From CAZTZL01 sp964537715 (GTDB lineage: Bacteria; Zhuqueibacterota; QNDG01; DSAB01), in the NCBI GenBank assembly GCA_964537715.1, contig CAZIAH010000001.1:77165-141164 (forward strand): a DNA stretch of 64,000 nucleotides, read 5' to 3'. Each line of letters opens with the position of its first letter. Position 1 is the first letter of the stretch. The notes under the pieces were generated by a model. It worked only from the letters and a program-made list of their open reading frames with translations, did not search any database and was not told the origin of the DNA. Below, piece after piece: positions 35,696 through 45,345 of this stretch. Made by a program: the position numbers and the translations under genes.

Positions 35696-37132
35696 TCATT
35701 TATATTGGATGGATTCCTCCAGCCAATTCGCAACACCTAACAGTTCACCTTCCCCAAACGGTTTTCCTGTCATCTGGATACCGATGGGCAAATCTGATTG
35801 ATCTTTACCAGCCGGAATTGAAATGGCTGGCACACCGGCAAGTGGTGCAGTAACCGTATAAATATCATAGAGATACATACTGAGTGGATCATCGACATTT
35901 TCGCCGATTTTAAACGCCGTGGTCGGGGTCGTGGGACTCAAAATGAAATCGCAGGTTTGAAACACGTTCTCAAAATCCTTCCGGATCAGTGTACGCACCT
36001 TTTGCGCCTTTCGATAATAGGCGTCATAGTAGCCTGCCGAAAGCACATAAGTCCCCAGTATGATCCTCCGTTTCACTTCATCGCCGAATCCATAATTCCT
36101 CGAATCCGCATACATGGCTTCAAGGGTTTTGGCGTCCAGAGAGCGGAAACCATACCGCACCCCGTCGAAGCGGGAAAGATTGGATGACGCCTCTGCCGTG
36201 CAGATCAGATAATAGGCGGCAATGCCGTATTCCGTATTTGGAAGAGAAACCTCGCGAATCTTCGCTCCACCCTGTTTGAGAAGATCAACAACCTCCTCTA
36301 TTTTTGTTCGTATTTCGTCACTCAATCCTTCGCCGAAATATTCCGCAGGCAGTCCGATTGTTTTGTCTTTGACATCATGATTTAGAAAATCATCGTACTT
36401 GGAGACGGGGACATCCGAGGAAGTCGAATCTCTGGGATCGCGTCCGGCAATGATCTGCAGCAGTGCAGCGGTATCAGCGACCGTATTCGAGAAAGTGCCG
36501 ATCTGATCGAGTGAAGAAGCAAAAGCGACCAGACCGTATCGGGAAACCCGGCCGTAGGTCGGCCTCAGTCCGACGACACCACACAGCGCGGCCGGCGTTC
36601 TCACAGAGCCGCCGGTGTCGGAACCCAGGGCGGTCATGGCCATCCCGGCAGCAACGGCTGTACCAGACCCGCCGCTGGAACCACCGGGTATACGCTCCGG
36701 ATCGTGCGGATTCTTTACGGGTCCGAACGCAGAATTTTCATTGGACGATCCCATGCCGAATTCATCCATGTTGGTCTTGCCGACGATGATCGCATCTTCC
36801 GCTTCGAGGCGCTCGATCACAGTGGCATCATAAGGAGACATAAAATTTTCGAGTATTTTCGAACCGCACGTGGTTGGTGCATCCTGCATTGTTAGAATGT
36901 CTTTCACTGCAACGACCATTCCGGCTAATTTACCAGCTTTTCCCTCCTGAATATTCTGATCGACCTGCTTCGCACGTGCAATCGCACGTTCGTCGAAAAC
37001 AGACAGAAAAGCATTCAGGTGTTCATTTTCATGAACCTTCTCAAGATATGCCTGTGTCAATGCAGCACAACTGATCTCCTGATTTAAAATCTTGCTCTGG
37101 ATAGATAGATAATCCCGTTCCAAAATGCTCAA
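35696..37132 (-). CDS. gatA: Asp-tRNA(Asn)/Glu-tRNA(Gln) amidotransferase subunit A
   Basis: 478 residues of the amidase-signature family. The catalytic Lys lies in VVAVKDILT, with the Ser-cisSer pair in GGSSGGSGTAVA and DTGGSVRTPAALCG. The length and the C-terminal IGIQMTGKPF match GatA. It starts at a TTG with AAGGAG just upstream. GatA releases ammonia from glutamine for transamidation of misacylated tRNAs. gatB and gatC are not adjacent. Confidence 0.92.
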   Translation of the reverse strand: MSILERDYLSIQSKILNQEISCAALTQAYLEKVHENEHLNAFLSVFDERAIARAKQVDQNIQEGKAGKLAGMVVAVKDILTMQDAPTTCGSKILENFMSPYDATVIERLEAEDAIIVGKTNMDEFGMGSSNENSAFGPVKNPHDPERIPGGSSGGSGTAVAAGMAMTALGSDTGGSVRTPAALCGVVGLRPTYGRVSRYGLVAFASSLDQIGTFSNTVADTAALLQIIAGRDPRDSTSSDVPVSKYDDFLNHDVKDKTIGLPAEYFGEGLSDEIRTKIEEVVDLLKQGGAKIREVSLPNTEYGIAAYYLICTAEASSNLSRFDGVRYGFRSLDAKTLEAMYADSRNYGFGDEVKRRIILGTYVLSAGYYDAYYRKAQKVRTLIRKDFENVFQTCDFILSPTTPTTAFKIGENVDDPLSMYLYDIYTVTAPLAGVPAISIPAGKDQSDLPIGIQMTGKPFGEGELLGVANWLEESIQYK

Positions 37133-37171
37133 ATCGTCTCCTTACTTATTGTTATAGCAATTGTACTCAGA

Positions 37172-37378
37172 CTATCCCTTTTTCTCTTCTTTCTTTTCTT
37201 CATCCTTTTTATCGAGTTCTTTCATTTCGTTCTCGACATTTTTTGTGGCATCCTTGAATTCACGAATGCCTTTACCGAGACCGCGCGCCAGTTCGGGTAA
37301 CTTTTTGGCGCCAAACAACAGAAGCACGACCAAAAGAATAATAAGAAGTTCCGGCATCCCAATCGATCCTAAACCCAT
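37172..37378 (-). CDS. tatA: Twin-arginine translocase TatA (copy 1)
   Basis: 68 residues: an N-terminal membrane helix (GMPELLIILLVVLLLFGAKK), then the amphipathic helix LPELARGLGKGIREFKDA and a charged Lys/Glu tail. The ATG at 37378 is preferred to the TTG at 37393, since GGAGG falls within the first codons of the longer version. It forms the protein-conducting oligomer with TatC. Confidence 0.92.
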   Translation of the reverse strand: MGLGSIGMPELLIILLVVLLLFGAKKLPELARGLGKGIREFKDATKNVENEMKELDKKDEEKKEEKKG

Positions 37379-37405
37379 AATCTTTGCCTCCAAAATAGTT
37401 TTGAA

Positions 37406-37600
37406 TCAGCCCCGCAAATTTTCATCTTCCTCATGAAGTATTTTTCTTACTTCATCTCCCGCCTCTTTTGCGGCTTTTTGAATTTGTCGATATCCCCTGC
37501 CCAAATGTCTGGCAATTTCTGGCAGCTGCTTCCCTCCGAAAACCAACAGAGCCACTAGTAAAATGATTAAAAGTTCGCCCATGCCGATCGATCCAAACAT
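37406..37600 (-). CDS. TatA/TatB-like protein (copy 2)
   Basis: 64 residues: GMGELLIILLVALLVFGGKQ, then LPEIARHLGRGYRQIQKAAK and a short acidic tail. It is highly similar to copy 1 and adjacent to it. One of the two may act as TatB. The Gln after the hinge and the shorter tail differ, but sequence alone does not decide which. Confidence 0.9.
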   Translation of the reverse strand: MFGSIGMGELLIILLVALLVFGGKQLPEIARHLGRGYRQIQKAAKEAGDEVRKILHEEDENLRG

Positions 37601-37619
37601 GGCAGTCTATAAGACCTTT

Positions 37620-38348
37620 CTATTTTATGGGAACGAAAAGCTCGGAAAGCTGAACTTCTCCCTTGACCAGAGCGATCACCCAGTGCACAAAACCCAAAAC
37701 GATATACAGAAACAGCAAAGGAAACAGGCTGACTTGCGGTTGAACAGCCATGATCATCACTACAATCAGCAAACCGGCGGACTGAAGACCTTTCAGCCAC
37801 CCGTTTCTGAAATCAAGTTTGGGCCAGTCGTAATGAACTGTGCTGATCATCATCAGGGAAAGAAGAAATACAAGTAACATTGAAACCGCCTGCCCCAGAT
37901 CGATCTCAAAATAATTTTGAAACAGATAGAAAGCGGCAATGGCCATTCCAGCCACGGGAATCGGAAGTCCGACATATCCCTGACTGCGATTGCCTGCCTG
38001 CTGCACATTGAACCGGGCCAGACGGTATCCCCCTCCAATCACAAAGACAAAACAGAAAAGCAGTCCGACGACAGACAGCCGGTGCAGGACATCCGCATAA
38101 ATCAGAAATGCCGGGGCGATGCCCGTCGAGAGAAGATCCGCCAGGGAATCCAGTTCCGTACCAAAATGGGTTTCCGAACCGGTCCATCGAGCTAGTTTTC
38201 CATCCATCCCGTCGGACAGAACCGCCAGGATGATAAACCAGGCCGCCGTATACAAGTTGCCCTCATAAACTTTCACAATGGCCAGAAAACCCCAGAAAAA
38301 ATTCAGTAGGGTAAAAAAACTGGGAATGTATAGAAATTTATGCATCAA
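37620..38348 (-). CDS. pssA: CDP-diacylglycerol-serine O-phosphatidyltransferase
   Basis: 242 residues, polytopic, of the CDP-alcohol phosphatidyltransferase family. The metal-binding motif is visible as DGMDGKLARWTG, then GTELDSLADL (D-G-x2-A-R-x8-G-x3-D-x3-D). It makes phosphatidylserine. Its start overlaps the psd stop by 11 bases, so the two PE-synthesis enzymes are coupled. Confidence 0.93.
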   Translation of the reverse strand: MMHKFLYIPSFFTLLNFFWGFLAIVKVYEGNLYTAAWFIILAVLSDGMDGKLARWTGSETHFGTELDSLADLLSTGIAPAFLIYADVLHRLSVVGLLFCFVFVIGGGYRLARFNVQQAGNRSQGYVGLPIPVAGMAIAAFYLFQNYFEIDLGQAVSMLLVFLLSLMMISTVHYDWPKLDFRNGWLKGLQSAGLLIVVMIMAVQPQVSLFPLLFLYIVLGFVHWVIALVKGEVQLSELFVPIK

Positions 38349-39000
38349 GTATCATCTCGCCAATCACGCTTTCTCCCGCTCTTATCCGATCTCCTTCGCT
38401 CACATATAACTTAACAGACATCGGCAAATAAAGTTCCACCCTCGAGCCGAATTTAATCATCCCAAACCGTTCCCCCCTTGTCACTTTCTGCCCCGGTTCC
38501 AATCGGCAGAGAATGCGCCTGGCAACCATGCCCGCAATCTGTTTTAAAAATACCCTGCCAAATCCGCATTCAAACCCGACGAGCATCTGCTCGTTTTCCC
38601 TTGACGCGGAAGCAGTAAAGGCCGGATGAAATCGGCCTGGAACATATCGTAACAATTGCACAGTTCCATCAGCGGGAATCCGGTTAACATGCACATCCCA
38701 TAAGGACAAGAAAATCGCCACCTGCTTGAACGAGCCCTGGCAAAAGGGCAACCGGTCCACCGTCCCCACATGAACGATCTTTCCGTCTGCTGGAGACACA
38801 ATCACATTTCCGTTTCGAGGAACAGAACGGTCTGGATCTCTGAAGAAGTAGATGGTACCGATTATGCAAAACAAGGTAATTCCGAAACCGGTCCAGCCCC
38901 AACCCGTTCCTTGTAACGGTCCAAGGTAAAAGAACAAAACAAAGAATAAACACAAAACGCCAAGGAAGGAAAACGATTCCCTGCTGACTTTACATTTCAT
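38338..39000 (-). CDS. psd: Phosphatidylserine decarboxylase, short (archaetidylserine-type) form
   Basis: 220 residues with two N-terminal membrane segments. Segments VSPADGKIVHVG and FLSLWDVHVNRIPADG are followed by the cleavage site KFGSRVELYLP, where the Ser becomes the pyruvoyl group. The length is that of the short PSD class. It makes phosphatidylethanolamine from the pssA product. Its start overlaps the purC stop by 4 bases. Confidence 0.93.
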   Translation of the reverse strand: MKCKVSRESFSFLGVLCLFFVLFFYLGPLQGTGWGWTGFGITLFCIIGTIYFFRDPDRSVPRNGNVIVSPADGKIVHVGTVDRLPFCQGSFKQVAIFLSLWDVHVNRIPADGTVQLLRYVPGRFHPAFTASASRENEQMLVGFECGFGRVFLKQIAGMVARRILCRLEPGQKVTRGERFGMIKFGSRVELYLPMSVKLYVSEGDRIRAGESVIGEMILDA

Positions 39001-39707
39001 GATTTGGTAATCCTTTTTCCCAACTCTTCACAGATGGCAGCGGGATCTCCCTTTTCCAGATTAAACCGGTCGGAATCGATTTCCCCATCCGCCTGGACAT
39101 CCCAGAGCAGACAGGTTTGTGGGGAAATCATATTGCCAACGAGAAGCTGATCCTGATATCGGCCAAATTCCAGATAAAAATGGGCAAGCTTCAGATTCCT
39201 GCGTTCAAAATAGTCTTTCAATACGGCATTGATCTTTCTCGATATTTGATCGATCATCTGAAGTTCTTCAGGTTTCGCCAAGCCAAACGCACAGGCATGA
39301 TCCGCATTGATCATGACCTCTTTCGACTTTGCATCATTCAAATAAAACTCCAGAATCGGACAACGAAGCTCTTCTCCTTCCTTCAGTTTATACCGTTTGG
39401 CCAGACTGCCCGATGCACAATTCCAGAGAACCACTTTGACGGAAATCATTTCCAGATGCTTTACGAGCACTTCGTTCGGCTTGAGCACTTTCAGAAAATA
39501 AGTTTGAACATTGTAGCCTTCCAGGAACTTGAACAGTTTTTTGGTAGTCGCTGTTACGTACTGACCAAAATTTTTGACTGTCTTTGTTTTTTTTCCGTCA
39601 ATAGCAATTTCGTTTTTGAGAAGAATGATATTGTGCTCCGGATCATTCGTCGAGTAAATTTTTTCCGATGCTCCCTCGTTTAATATTTTCCCCTTTCGAT
39701 ACTCCAA
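38997..39707 (-). CDS. purC: SAICAR synthetase
   Basis: 236 residues: KGKILNEGASEKIYST, LVKHLEMISVKVVLWNCASG, and LIDFKLEFG-equivalent HFYLEFGRY. It is close to the standard length. Initiation is at a TTG with GGGAG 7 bases upstream. It catalyses the eighth step of purine synthesis, joining aspartate to CAIR. purB lies directly upstream, so two successive aspartate-dependent steps are in one transcript. Confidence 0.95.
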   Translation of the reverse strand: MEYRKGKILNEGASEKIYSTNDPEHNIILLKNEIAIDGKKTKTVKNFGQYVTATTKKLFKFLEGYNVQTYFLKVLKPNEVLVKHLEMISVKVVLWNCASGSLAKRYKLKEGEELRCPILEFYLNDAKSKEVMINADHACAFGLAKPEELQMIDQISRKINAVLKDYFERRNLKLAHFYLEFGRYQDQLLVGNMISPQTCLLWDVQADGEIDSDRFNLEKGDPAAICEELGKRITKS

Positions 39708-39745
39708 ATCAATTCTCCCTTCTGAAAAACAATGAACCGTTTTTT

Positions 39746-41038
39746 CTACAGGCCGACCCTCCTGAAAATTTTATCGACATTGCGTAAGTGATTTTTTAGA
39801 TCAAAACAAGCTTCAATTTCATCTATTGACAGAATCTTCCCGATGGCCGAATCTGCGAGCACCGACTGTTTGAAATCCTTCCCCGACTCCCAACACTGCA
39901 TGGCCTGATTCTGAACGAGCGCGTAGGCCTCTTCCCGCGTCATTCCTTTTTTGGATAGAGCGAGCAGAAGCGATTGGGAAAAAATAAGTCCGTGGGTCAA
40001 TTCGACATGCTCCCACATTTTTTCAGGATAAACGATCAGCTGATCGATGAGCCGGATGGTTTTCCGAAGCATGTAGTGAAGCAGGATCGTGCTGTCCGGA
40101 AGAATAATTCGCTCGACCGAGGAATGGGAAATATCCCGTTCGTGCCACAGAGCGACATTCTCAAGCGCGGCCATCGCATTGGACCGGACCAGTCTGGCCA
40201 GTCCGGTAATACGTTCGCAAGTGATGGGATTCCGTTTGTGCGGCATCGAGGAAGATCCCTTTTGCCCTTTGGAAAAATATTCTTCCGCTTCCAGAACTTC
40301 GGTTCTTTGAAGATGCCGGATTTCGATTGAAATTTTTTCGAGAGTCGCTGCAATCACGGCCAGCGTGGTCATGAAATGGGCGTGACGGTCACGCTGAATG
40401 ACTTGCGTTGAAACCGGTGCCGGTTTGAGTCCTAATTTTTTACAGACGGCTTCCTCGACATCCGGATCGAGATAGGAGAAGGTACCAACCGCTCCAGAGA
40501 TTTTCCCTATGGCAATCTGTTCGACGGCACTCTCCAGCCGTTCTATATTGCGGCGCGTTTCATCGTACCACAGCGCCATTTTCAGACCGAATGTCGTGGG
40601 TTCGGCATGAATACCGTGGGATCTTCCCATGCAAACCGTGTGCTTGTGTTCGACCGCTCTTTTTTTCAGAACCTTTCGAAGTTCTTTGAGATCATTTAGA
40701 ATGATCGCACCGGATTCTTTGAGCTGAAGTGAGGTCGCTGTATCCAGCATATCCGAAGAGGTCATGCCCATGTGAATATAGCGGGAAGGCGTACCGACAT
40801 GCTCGGCCACACTGGTCAAAAACGCGATGACATCATGCTTAACCGTGGTCTCGATCTCGTCGATTCTTTGACTATCGAAATCCGCCTTTTCCCTGATTTC
40901 CTTCCAGACTTCCTTTGGGATTTCCCCTTTTCCCGCAAGTACCTCGCAAACGGCCAATTCCACTTCCAGCCACTTCCGATACTTGTTCTCCTGCGTCCAG
41001 ATACTTCCGATCTCAGGAAGCGTGTAGCGTTCTATCAA
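39746..41038 (-). CDS. purB: Adenylosuccinate lyase
   Basis: 430 residues of the fumarase/aspartase superfamily with the signature GSSSMPHKRNP, the catalytic His region (MGRSHGIHAEPTTFG) and HMGMTSSDMLDTA. It cleaves SAICAR (the purC product) and adenylosuccinate. It is the first gene of a run purB-purC-psd-pssA-tatA. Confidence 0.95.
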   Translation of the reverse strand: MIERYTLPEIGSIWTQENKYRKWLEVELAVCEVLAGKGEIPKEVWKEIREKADFDSQRIDEIETTVKHDVIAFLTSVAEHVGTPSRYIHMGMTSSDMLDTATSLQLKESGAIILNDLKELRKVLKKRAVEHKHTVCMGRSHGIHAEPTTFGLKMALWYDETRRNIERLESAVEQIAIGKISGAVGTFSYLDPDVEEAVCKKLGLKPAPVSTQVIQRDRHAHFMTTLAVIAATLEKISIEIRHLQRTEVLEAEEYFSKGQKGSSSMPHKRNPITCERITGLARLVRSNAMAALENVALWHERDISHSSVERIILPDSTILLHYMLRKTIRLIDQLIVYPEKMWEHVELTHGLIFSQSLLLALSKKGMTREEAYALVQNQAMQCWESGKDFKQSVLADSAIGKILSIDEIEACFDLKNHLRNVDKIFRRVGL

Positions 41039-41062
41039 TTCTTTTCCACCTCAATTCAAATC

Positions 41063-42319
41063 CTATTCTTTCTTTTCGTCCTTGCCGAACCGGTAGGTCA
41101 CGGAAACCTGGCTGAACAACCCATGTATATCGTAGTTATGTCCGCTCAAAATATAGGGACCGTAGTGAAGAAAATCCGCAGCGGCGTCGGTATCAATCAG
41201 CACATCGACGTCGAAATTTTTCAGGTGAAAAGCCAGACCGAAATTGGCGGCATAGGAACTGCCTTTTTCCGTAAATTCATCCAACTGGGTTGCGGACACT
41301 GGATCTTTTTCCGTATCGGAATAAAGAAGTTCGTAAAAAGAAAACCGGGCATCCAGCCATTTTGCGATCCGCGATTCTAGGCCAATATTGATAAAAGGCA
41401 GCGTCCCATAGGATATTTCTCCCTGTACCGGAAGCGGACTGGGAGCCGTATAATAGGTCACTTCCGGCTTGCCCGACATGCCTTCGATACCGGCAGCCAG
41501 TGTGACGAGATTTTTCGCTTTGGGGATCAGATTGTACGCCACTCCCACGACATACATAGAACCAGCTTCACGATACGATTTATAGGGATCTCCAATCGGA
41601 TTGTTCGCTTCCGTAACCAGCCACTGATATCCCTCTCCGCCAGAGGCGTAACTGACAAACGGAACCAGCATTGATCGGGGTGATAATGCGTAAAACAATC
41701 TCGCACCCACACCAATGTAACTGTACTTGTACGGTTCCAGATATTGATCCGGGTCCAAACTTGTAATAACATTGGCAAATGAACTCGACTGATAAAAAAT
41801 CGTCGCATCCAGTCGAGTTTGCGGATTCATTTTATGACTGATCCCGCCTTCGAAACCCAGCCGTCCCAATTTTTCCTCCCAATTCAAATCGGAATTTGCA
41901 GCATTGGTGTAGGTTGCTTTTCTGCTAAAAGTCTGCAAATGCAATCCAAAATCCGTATTGGCACCATCCACACCCAAAAAGATATCGAATTGATGATCTG
42001 CCTGATCTCCCAGATAGTCGGTATCAGTATAACTAATATCCGCCTTTTCATTACTCGTATACAAACCTACTACAATGGTTGGAGAAATGGGAATATGAAC
42101 TCCGCCACTCCAGAGCTGATTATAGACAGAAGATTCCGCAAAAACCATGTTTTGGTAATTCACAACGGTCGAAGGAAACATCCAGATGTCGTAACTGTCG
42201 CCCACATAAAAAATCGTATTGTATCCCAGCGTCATAAGCCTTGTTTCACTCGCCATGAGAACTGTGGTACAAATCAGGAAAATAAGAATTCCAAGCATAA
42301 TACATTTTCCAACTTTCAT
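41063..42319 (-). CDS. Predicted outer-membrane beta-barrel protein
   Basis: 418 residues: a signal peptide (about 1-23, ILIFLICTTVLMAS), then about sixteen alternating strands (for example GLYTSNEKADISY, YIGVGARLFYAL), ending QVSVTYRFGKDEKKE. The penultimate strand ends in an aromatic, as many barrels do. No family was recognised. It is followed at 25 bases by purB, an unrelated gene. Confidence 0.6.
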   Translation of the reverse strand: MKVGKCIMLGILIFLICTTVLMASETRLMTLGYNTIFYVGDSYDIWMFPSTVVNYQNMVFAESSVYNQLWSGGVHIPISPTIVVGLYTSNEKADISYTDTDYLGDQADHQFDIFLGVDGANTDFGLHLQTFSRKATYTNAANSDLNWEEKLGRLGFEGGISHKMNPQTRLDATIFYQSSSFANVITSLDPDQYLEPYKYSYIGVGARLFYALSPRSMLVPFVSYASGGEGYQWLVTEANNPIGDPYKSYREAGSMYVVGVAYNLIPKAKNLVTLAAGIEGMSGKPEVTYYTAPSPLPVQGEISYGTLPFINIGLESRIAKWLDARFSFYELLYSDTEKDPVSATQLDEFTEKGSSYAANFGLAFHLKNFDVDVLIDTDAAADFLHYGPYILSGHNYDIHGLFSQVSVTYRFGKDEKKE

Positions 42320-42400
42320 CTCTCCCCTCCTTTAATTTTGGGTAATTGGTTAACTGTTAAAAGAATCAGCCGGCTCAACCGACTGGTATCTCATTGACAG

Positions 42401-43597
42401 TTAAGACCGTTCCAGTGTCAAATTTACCGTGTAGAGTTTGCCATTCCGAAAAATGCTCAGCTCCAGTTTCTGATTTTCGGTGACATCGATCCCGCGAATG
42501 ATCTGCTGAACATCCGCCGTAGACCGTATTCGCTCCCCGTTCATGGTCACAATCACATCCCCCACTTTCAATCCGGCTTTTTCAGCAGGACTGTTTTTGA
42601 TGATTCTCGAAATAATGACCCCATCGTTCGGTGATATTCCCAACATGGATGCAACCAGCCATGTTAGGTTCTCGACTTCCAGCCCGGTCTGAAATGATCG
42701 ATCCACACGACCGATGGTTTTCAATTCGGGAAGAATTTTCTTCACCCGATTGACCGGTATCGCAAATCCGATTCCGATGGAAGTTCCCTTGTACTCACTG
42801 CCCGAAATGATGAAGGTGTTGATCCCGATACATTCGCCGAGACTGTTCACCAGCGGTCCACCGCTGTTTCCGCCGTTGATGGCCGCATCGGTCTGGATCA
42901 TCTCCTTGTAACTGCGTCCCTCGATATCCCCCTGAAAACTCATCCCCGTGGCACTGACCACGCCCACAGTCACGGTCGGTTTGGAATTCACATCGAACAA
43001 TCCGAAAGGATTTCCGAAAGCAATAACCCACTCGCCGATAATAATATCATCCGAACTCCCAAGAACAATATAGGGCAGATCTTTTCCATCGATCTTCAAC
43101 AACGCAACATCATAGGTATAATCCTCACCCACTTTTTTCGCGTTGTACTGTTTCCCGTCGGTTGTGGTGACCACAATCTCGGAAGCCTGATGGATTACAT
43201 GTTCGTTCGTCAAAATGTATCCGTCGGGTGAAATAATAAACCCCGATCCCAATCCCTGAACTTTCTGTAAATATTCGCGCGGTTGAAAATACCATCCCCA
43301 GAAAGGATCGTCCTCGAACAGAGAATGTGAACGGTACCGCTGAATCCTGACCACATTGATGCCCACCACGGCCGGACTGACCGCAGAAACGGCCTGGGTA
43401 ATGGCGTTCTGCCGCGATATGGTGATGTGATCCGAAACGGCAGAACGATCCAAAGACGATTCGGTGGTTTCTTCCGGAATGGCTGCGGCATTGGCCAGGG
43501 ATTCGTTTTGGGAAGCATTTTTACAGAATATCAATCCTCCCACGAGGAAGAGATATGCGAACAAAATAAAATACTTGAAACCAGTTCTAATTTTCAT
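42401..43597 (-). CDS. HtrA/DegP-family serine protease with one PDZ domain
   Basis: 398 residues. A hydrophobic leader ends near LIFC (a possible but atypical lipobox), then a Ser/Thr linker. The trypsin-like domain (about 70-280) has the triad His in TNEHV, Asp in YDVALLKID and Ser in GGNSGGPLV. A single PDZ domain follows (about 300-395, GVIISRIIKNSPAEKAGLKVGD). The one-PDZ layout is like DegS, a sensor protease. It degrades misfolded envelope proteins or triggers a stress response; the substrate is unknown. Confidence 0.9.
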   Translation of the reverse strand: MKIRTGFKYFILFAYLFLVGGLIFCKNASQNESLANAAAIPEETTESSLDRSAVSDHITISRQNAITQAVSAVSPAVVGINVVRIQRYRSHSLFEDDPFWGWYFQPREYLQKVQGLGSGFIISPDGYILTNEHVIHQASEIVVTTTDGKQYNAKKVGEDYTYDVALLKIDGKDLPYIVLGSSDDIIIGEWVIAFGNPFGLFDVNSKPTVTVGVVSATGMSFQGDIEGRSYKEMIQTDAAINGGNSGGPLVNSLGECIGINTFIISGSEYKGTSIGIGFAIPVNRVKKILPELKTIGRVDRSFQTGLEVENLTWLVASMLGISPNDGVIISRIIKNSPAEKAGLKVGDVIVTMNGERIRSTADVQQIIRGIDVTENQKLELSIFRNGKLYTVNLTLERS

Positions 43598-43636
43598 GGC
43601 ACTTGCTTTCGGAATTATATCTGTGGATTGAAATTA

Positions 43637-44296
43637 TTATTTCCCTTTCACTTTTTCCCAGTCCGCCAAAAATCGCTTTATGCCGATATCGGTGAGCGGG
43701 TGTTTCAATAATTTTTCGATCACTGCAAATGGGATGGTGGCAATATCGGCGCCCATCTGCGCGGCTTCGACCACGTGCAGAGGGTGGCGGATGCTCGCAA
43801 CGATGATTTCCGTTTCGATATCGTAATTCCGATAGATCGTCACGATGTCGGCAACCAAATCCATCCCGACATGGCTGATATCGTCCAACCGCCCGACAAA
43901 CGGACTGACAAATGAGGCACCCGCCCTGGCCGCAAGCAGCGCCTGCATCGAGGAAAAAATCAATGTGGTATTGGTTCGTATTCCTTCTTTATGCAATATC
44001 TTGATCGCTTTCAATCCCTCTTTCGTGATGGGAATCTTGATCACGATATGCGGATCGAGTTTCGCAAGCAGCCTTCCTTCCTTGACCATCCCGTCGGAAT
44101 CGAGGGACACCACTTCGGCACTGACCGGTCCCTGGACGATTTTGCAGATTTCCTTCAAAATCTCATTTGCATTTCCGCCGGTACGCTGAATTTCTTTTGA
44201 TAAAAGTGAGGGATTCGTGGTCACCCCGTCAAGCACACCTATACTCGCGGCCTCCTTGATTTCCTCGACATTTGCCGTATCGATAAAAAACTTCAT
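43637..44296 (-). CDS. Transaldolase, short (TalC/MipB) form
   Basis: 219 residues: KFFIDTANVEEIKEA, DGVTTNPSLLSKE, and the Schiff-base Lys in HIVIKIPITKEGLKA. TNTTLIFSSMQALLAARAGA and VSPFVGRLDDI follow the family. The subclass includes fructose-6-phosphate aldolases; the distinction is not possible from sequence here. It links sugar phosphates with the pentose pathway (see rpiB). Confidence 0.93.
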   Translation of the reverse strand: MKFFIDTANVEEIKEAASIGVLDGVTTNPSLLSKEIQRTGGNANEILKEICKIVQGPVSAEVVSLDSDGMVKEGRLLAKLDPHIVIKIPITKEGLKAIKILHKEGIRTNTTLIFSSMQALLAARAGASFVSPFVGRLDDISHVGMDLVADIVTIYRNYDIETEIIVASIRHPLHVVEAAQMGADIATIPFAVIEKLLKHPLTDIGIKRFLADWEKVKGK

Positions 44297-44385
44297 GTAG
44301 CCTCCCGAAAGTAAGAATGATCCATCACAATGAATTCATAATTATCTAGCGATAAAAACTGATCAATGAACATTTTAAATATGAA

Positions 44386-44497
44386 ACATCAAAAATCAAA
44401 TATTAAAATGATATACTCAAATCTCATCTTGTGGACACAAAAACATTCTTTTCATTTTTGAATTCTCATTTTATATTTTGATTTTTACTTTTTGAAT
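44386..44497. repeat. AT-rich dispersed repeat, degenerate copy
   Basis: An imperfect inverted pair, CAAAAATCAAATATTAAAAT at 44390-44409 against ATTTTATATTTTGATTTTT near 44468-44486, lies in the gap between truA and the transaldolase gene. It resembles the other AT-rich 'CCAAAT/ATTTGG' elements of the window (49925, 50800, 59860) but lacks the GC-rich core. Confidence 0.4.
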
Positions 44498-44530
44498 TGA
44501 ATGGATTTGAAAAATTATATTATACCCGGT

Positions 44531-45259
44531 TTAATACATCACACTAACGAGAAACAATCCATGGGGCGGCGCAGTCGGCCCGGCCAAGGTACGGTCTCCA
44601 CTTTCTAGAATATCTCGAAATTGACGCAGATGCATTTTCCCGCGCCCCACTTCCATCAGTGTTCCGACAATAATACGGATCATGTTATGGAAAAAGCGTA
44701 TCGCCGAAATTTCAAACCGGATTTCCGTGTCTGTTTCTTCCCAACGAACATGAAATATTTTGGAAATACAATCCTTGTCTTCACCATCCCCTTTGCAAAA
44801 AGAACGAAATGAATGCTCGCCTTTCAGATATTTCGATGCCCGTTTCATGGGCCGCAAATCAAACTCAAAATTCGGGAACCAGGCATATTGATATCCAACA
44901 GCCCGTTCGGTTTTCGAAATCACATAACGGTACGTTCGGCTGACCGCATCCCTTCGAGCATCGAAACCGGGATACGCTTCCTCTGCACGAAGGATACGAA
45001 TCTCCCTGGGCAAACAGGTATTGATCCCCTTTTCATAGGCCGACAAAGGCAAATCCTTACTAATTTTGAAACTGACTACCTGCCCTAGCGCATGTACACC
45101 GGCATCGGTCCTTCCCGCACCGGTGATTCGTATGTTTTCTTTCGTGATTTCCTTCAGCGCTTTTTCCACTTCCTCCTGAATCGTTCTTTGTCCCGGTTGA
45201 ACCTGCCATCCAGCAAACGGGGTGCCGTCGTATTCGAGAACCAGTTTGATTGTTTTCAG
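44531..45259 (-). CDS. truA: tRNA pseudouridine(38-40) synthase TruA with CTG start
   Basis: 242 residues when read from a CTG at 45259, giving MKTIKLVLEYDGTPFAGWQV, the normal TruA N-terminus. The catalytic Asp is in GAGRTDAGVHALGQV and the C-terminus is HGLFLVSVMY. No ATG, GTG or TTG lies between an in-frame TAA just upstream (in the A-run near 45268) and this point. The first ATG in frame (45169) would delete the first 30 residues of a conserved fold. An AAGG lies 7 bases before the CTG. It modifies U38-U40 of tRNA anticodon arms. Confidence 0.85.
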   Translation of the reverse strand: MKTIKLVLEYDGTPFAGWQVQPGQRTIQEEVEKALKEITKENIRITGAGRTDAGVHALGQVVSFKISKDLPLSAYEKGINTCLPREIRILRAEEAYPGFDARRDAVSRTYRYVISKTERAVGYQYAWFPNFEFDLRPMKRASKYLKGEHSFRSFCKGDGEDKDCISKIFHVRWEETDTEIRFEISAIRFFHNMIRIIVGTLMEVGRGKMHLRQFRDILESGDRTLAGPTAPPHGLFLVSVMY

Positions 45260-45345
45260 TGTCTTGCCTTTTTTTTATCAATTTGTCAATGAGCGAATAT
45301 TAAATCTTTTTTCTTGATAAATCATGGACATTTGTTTTGTTTCAA

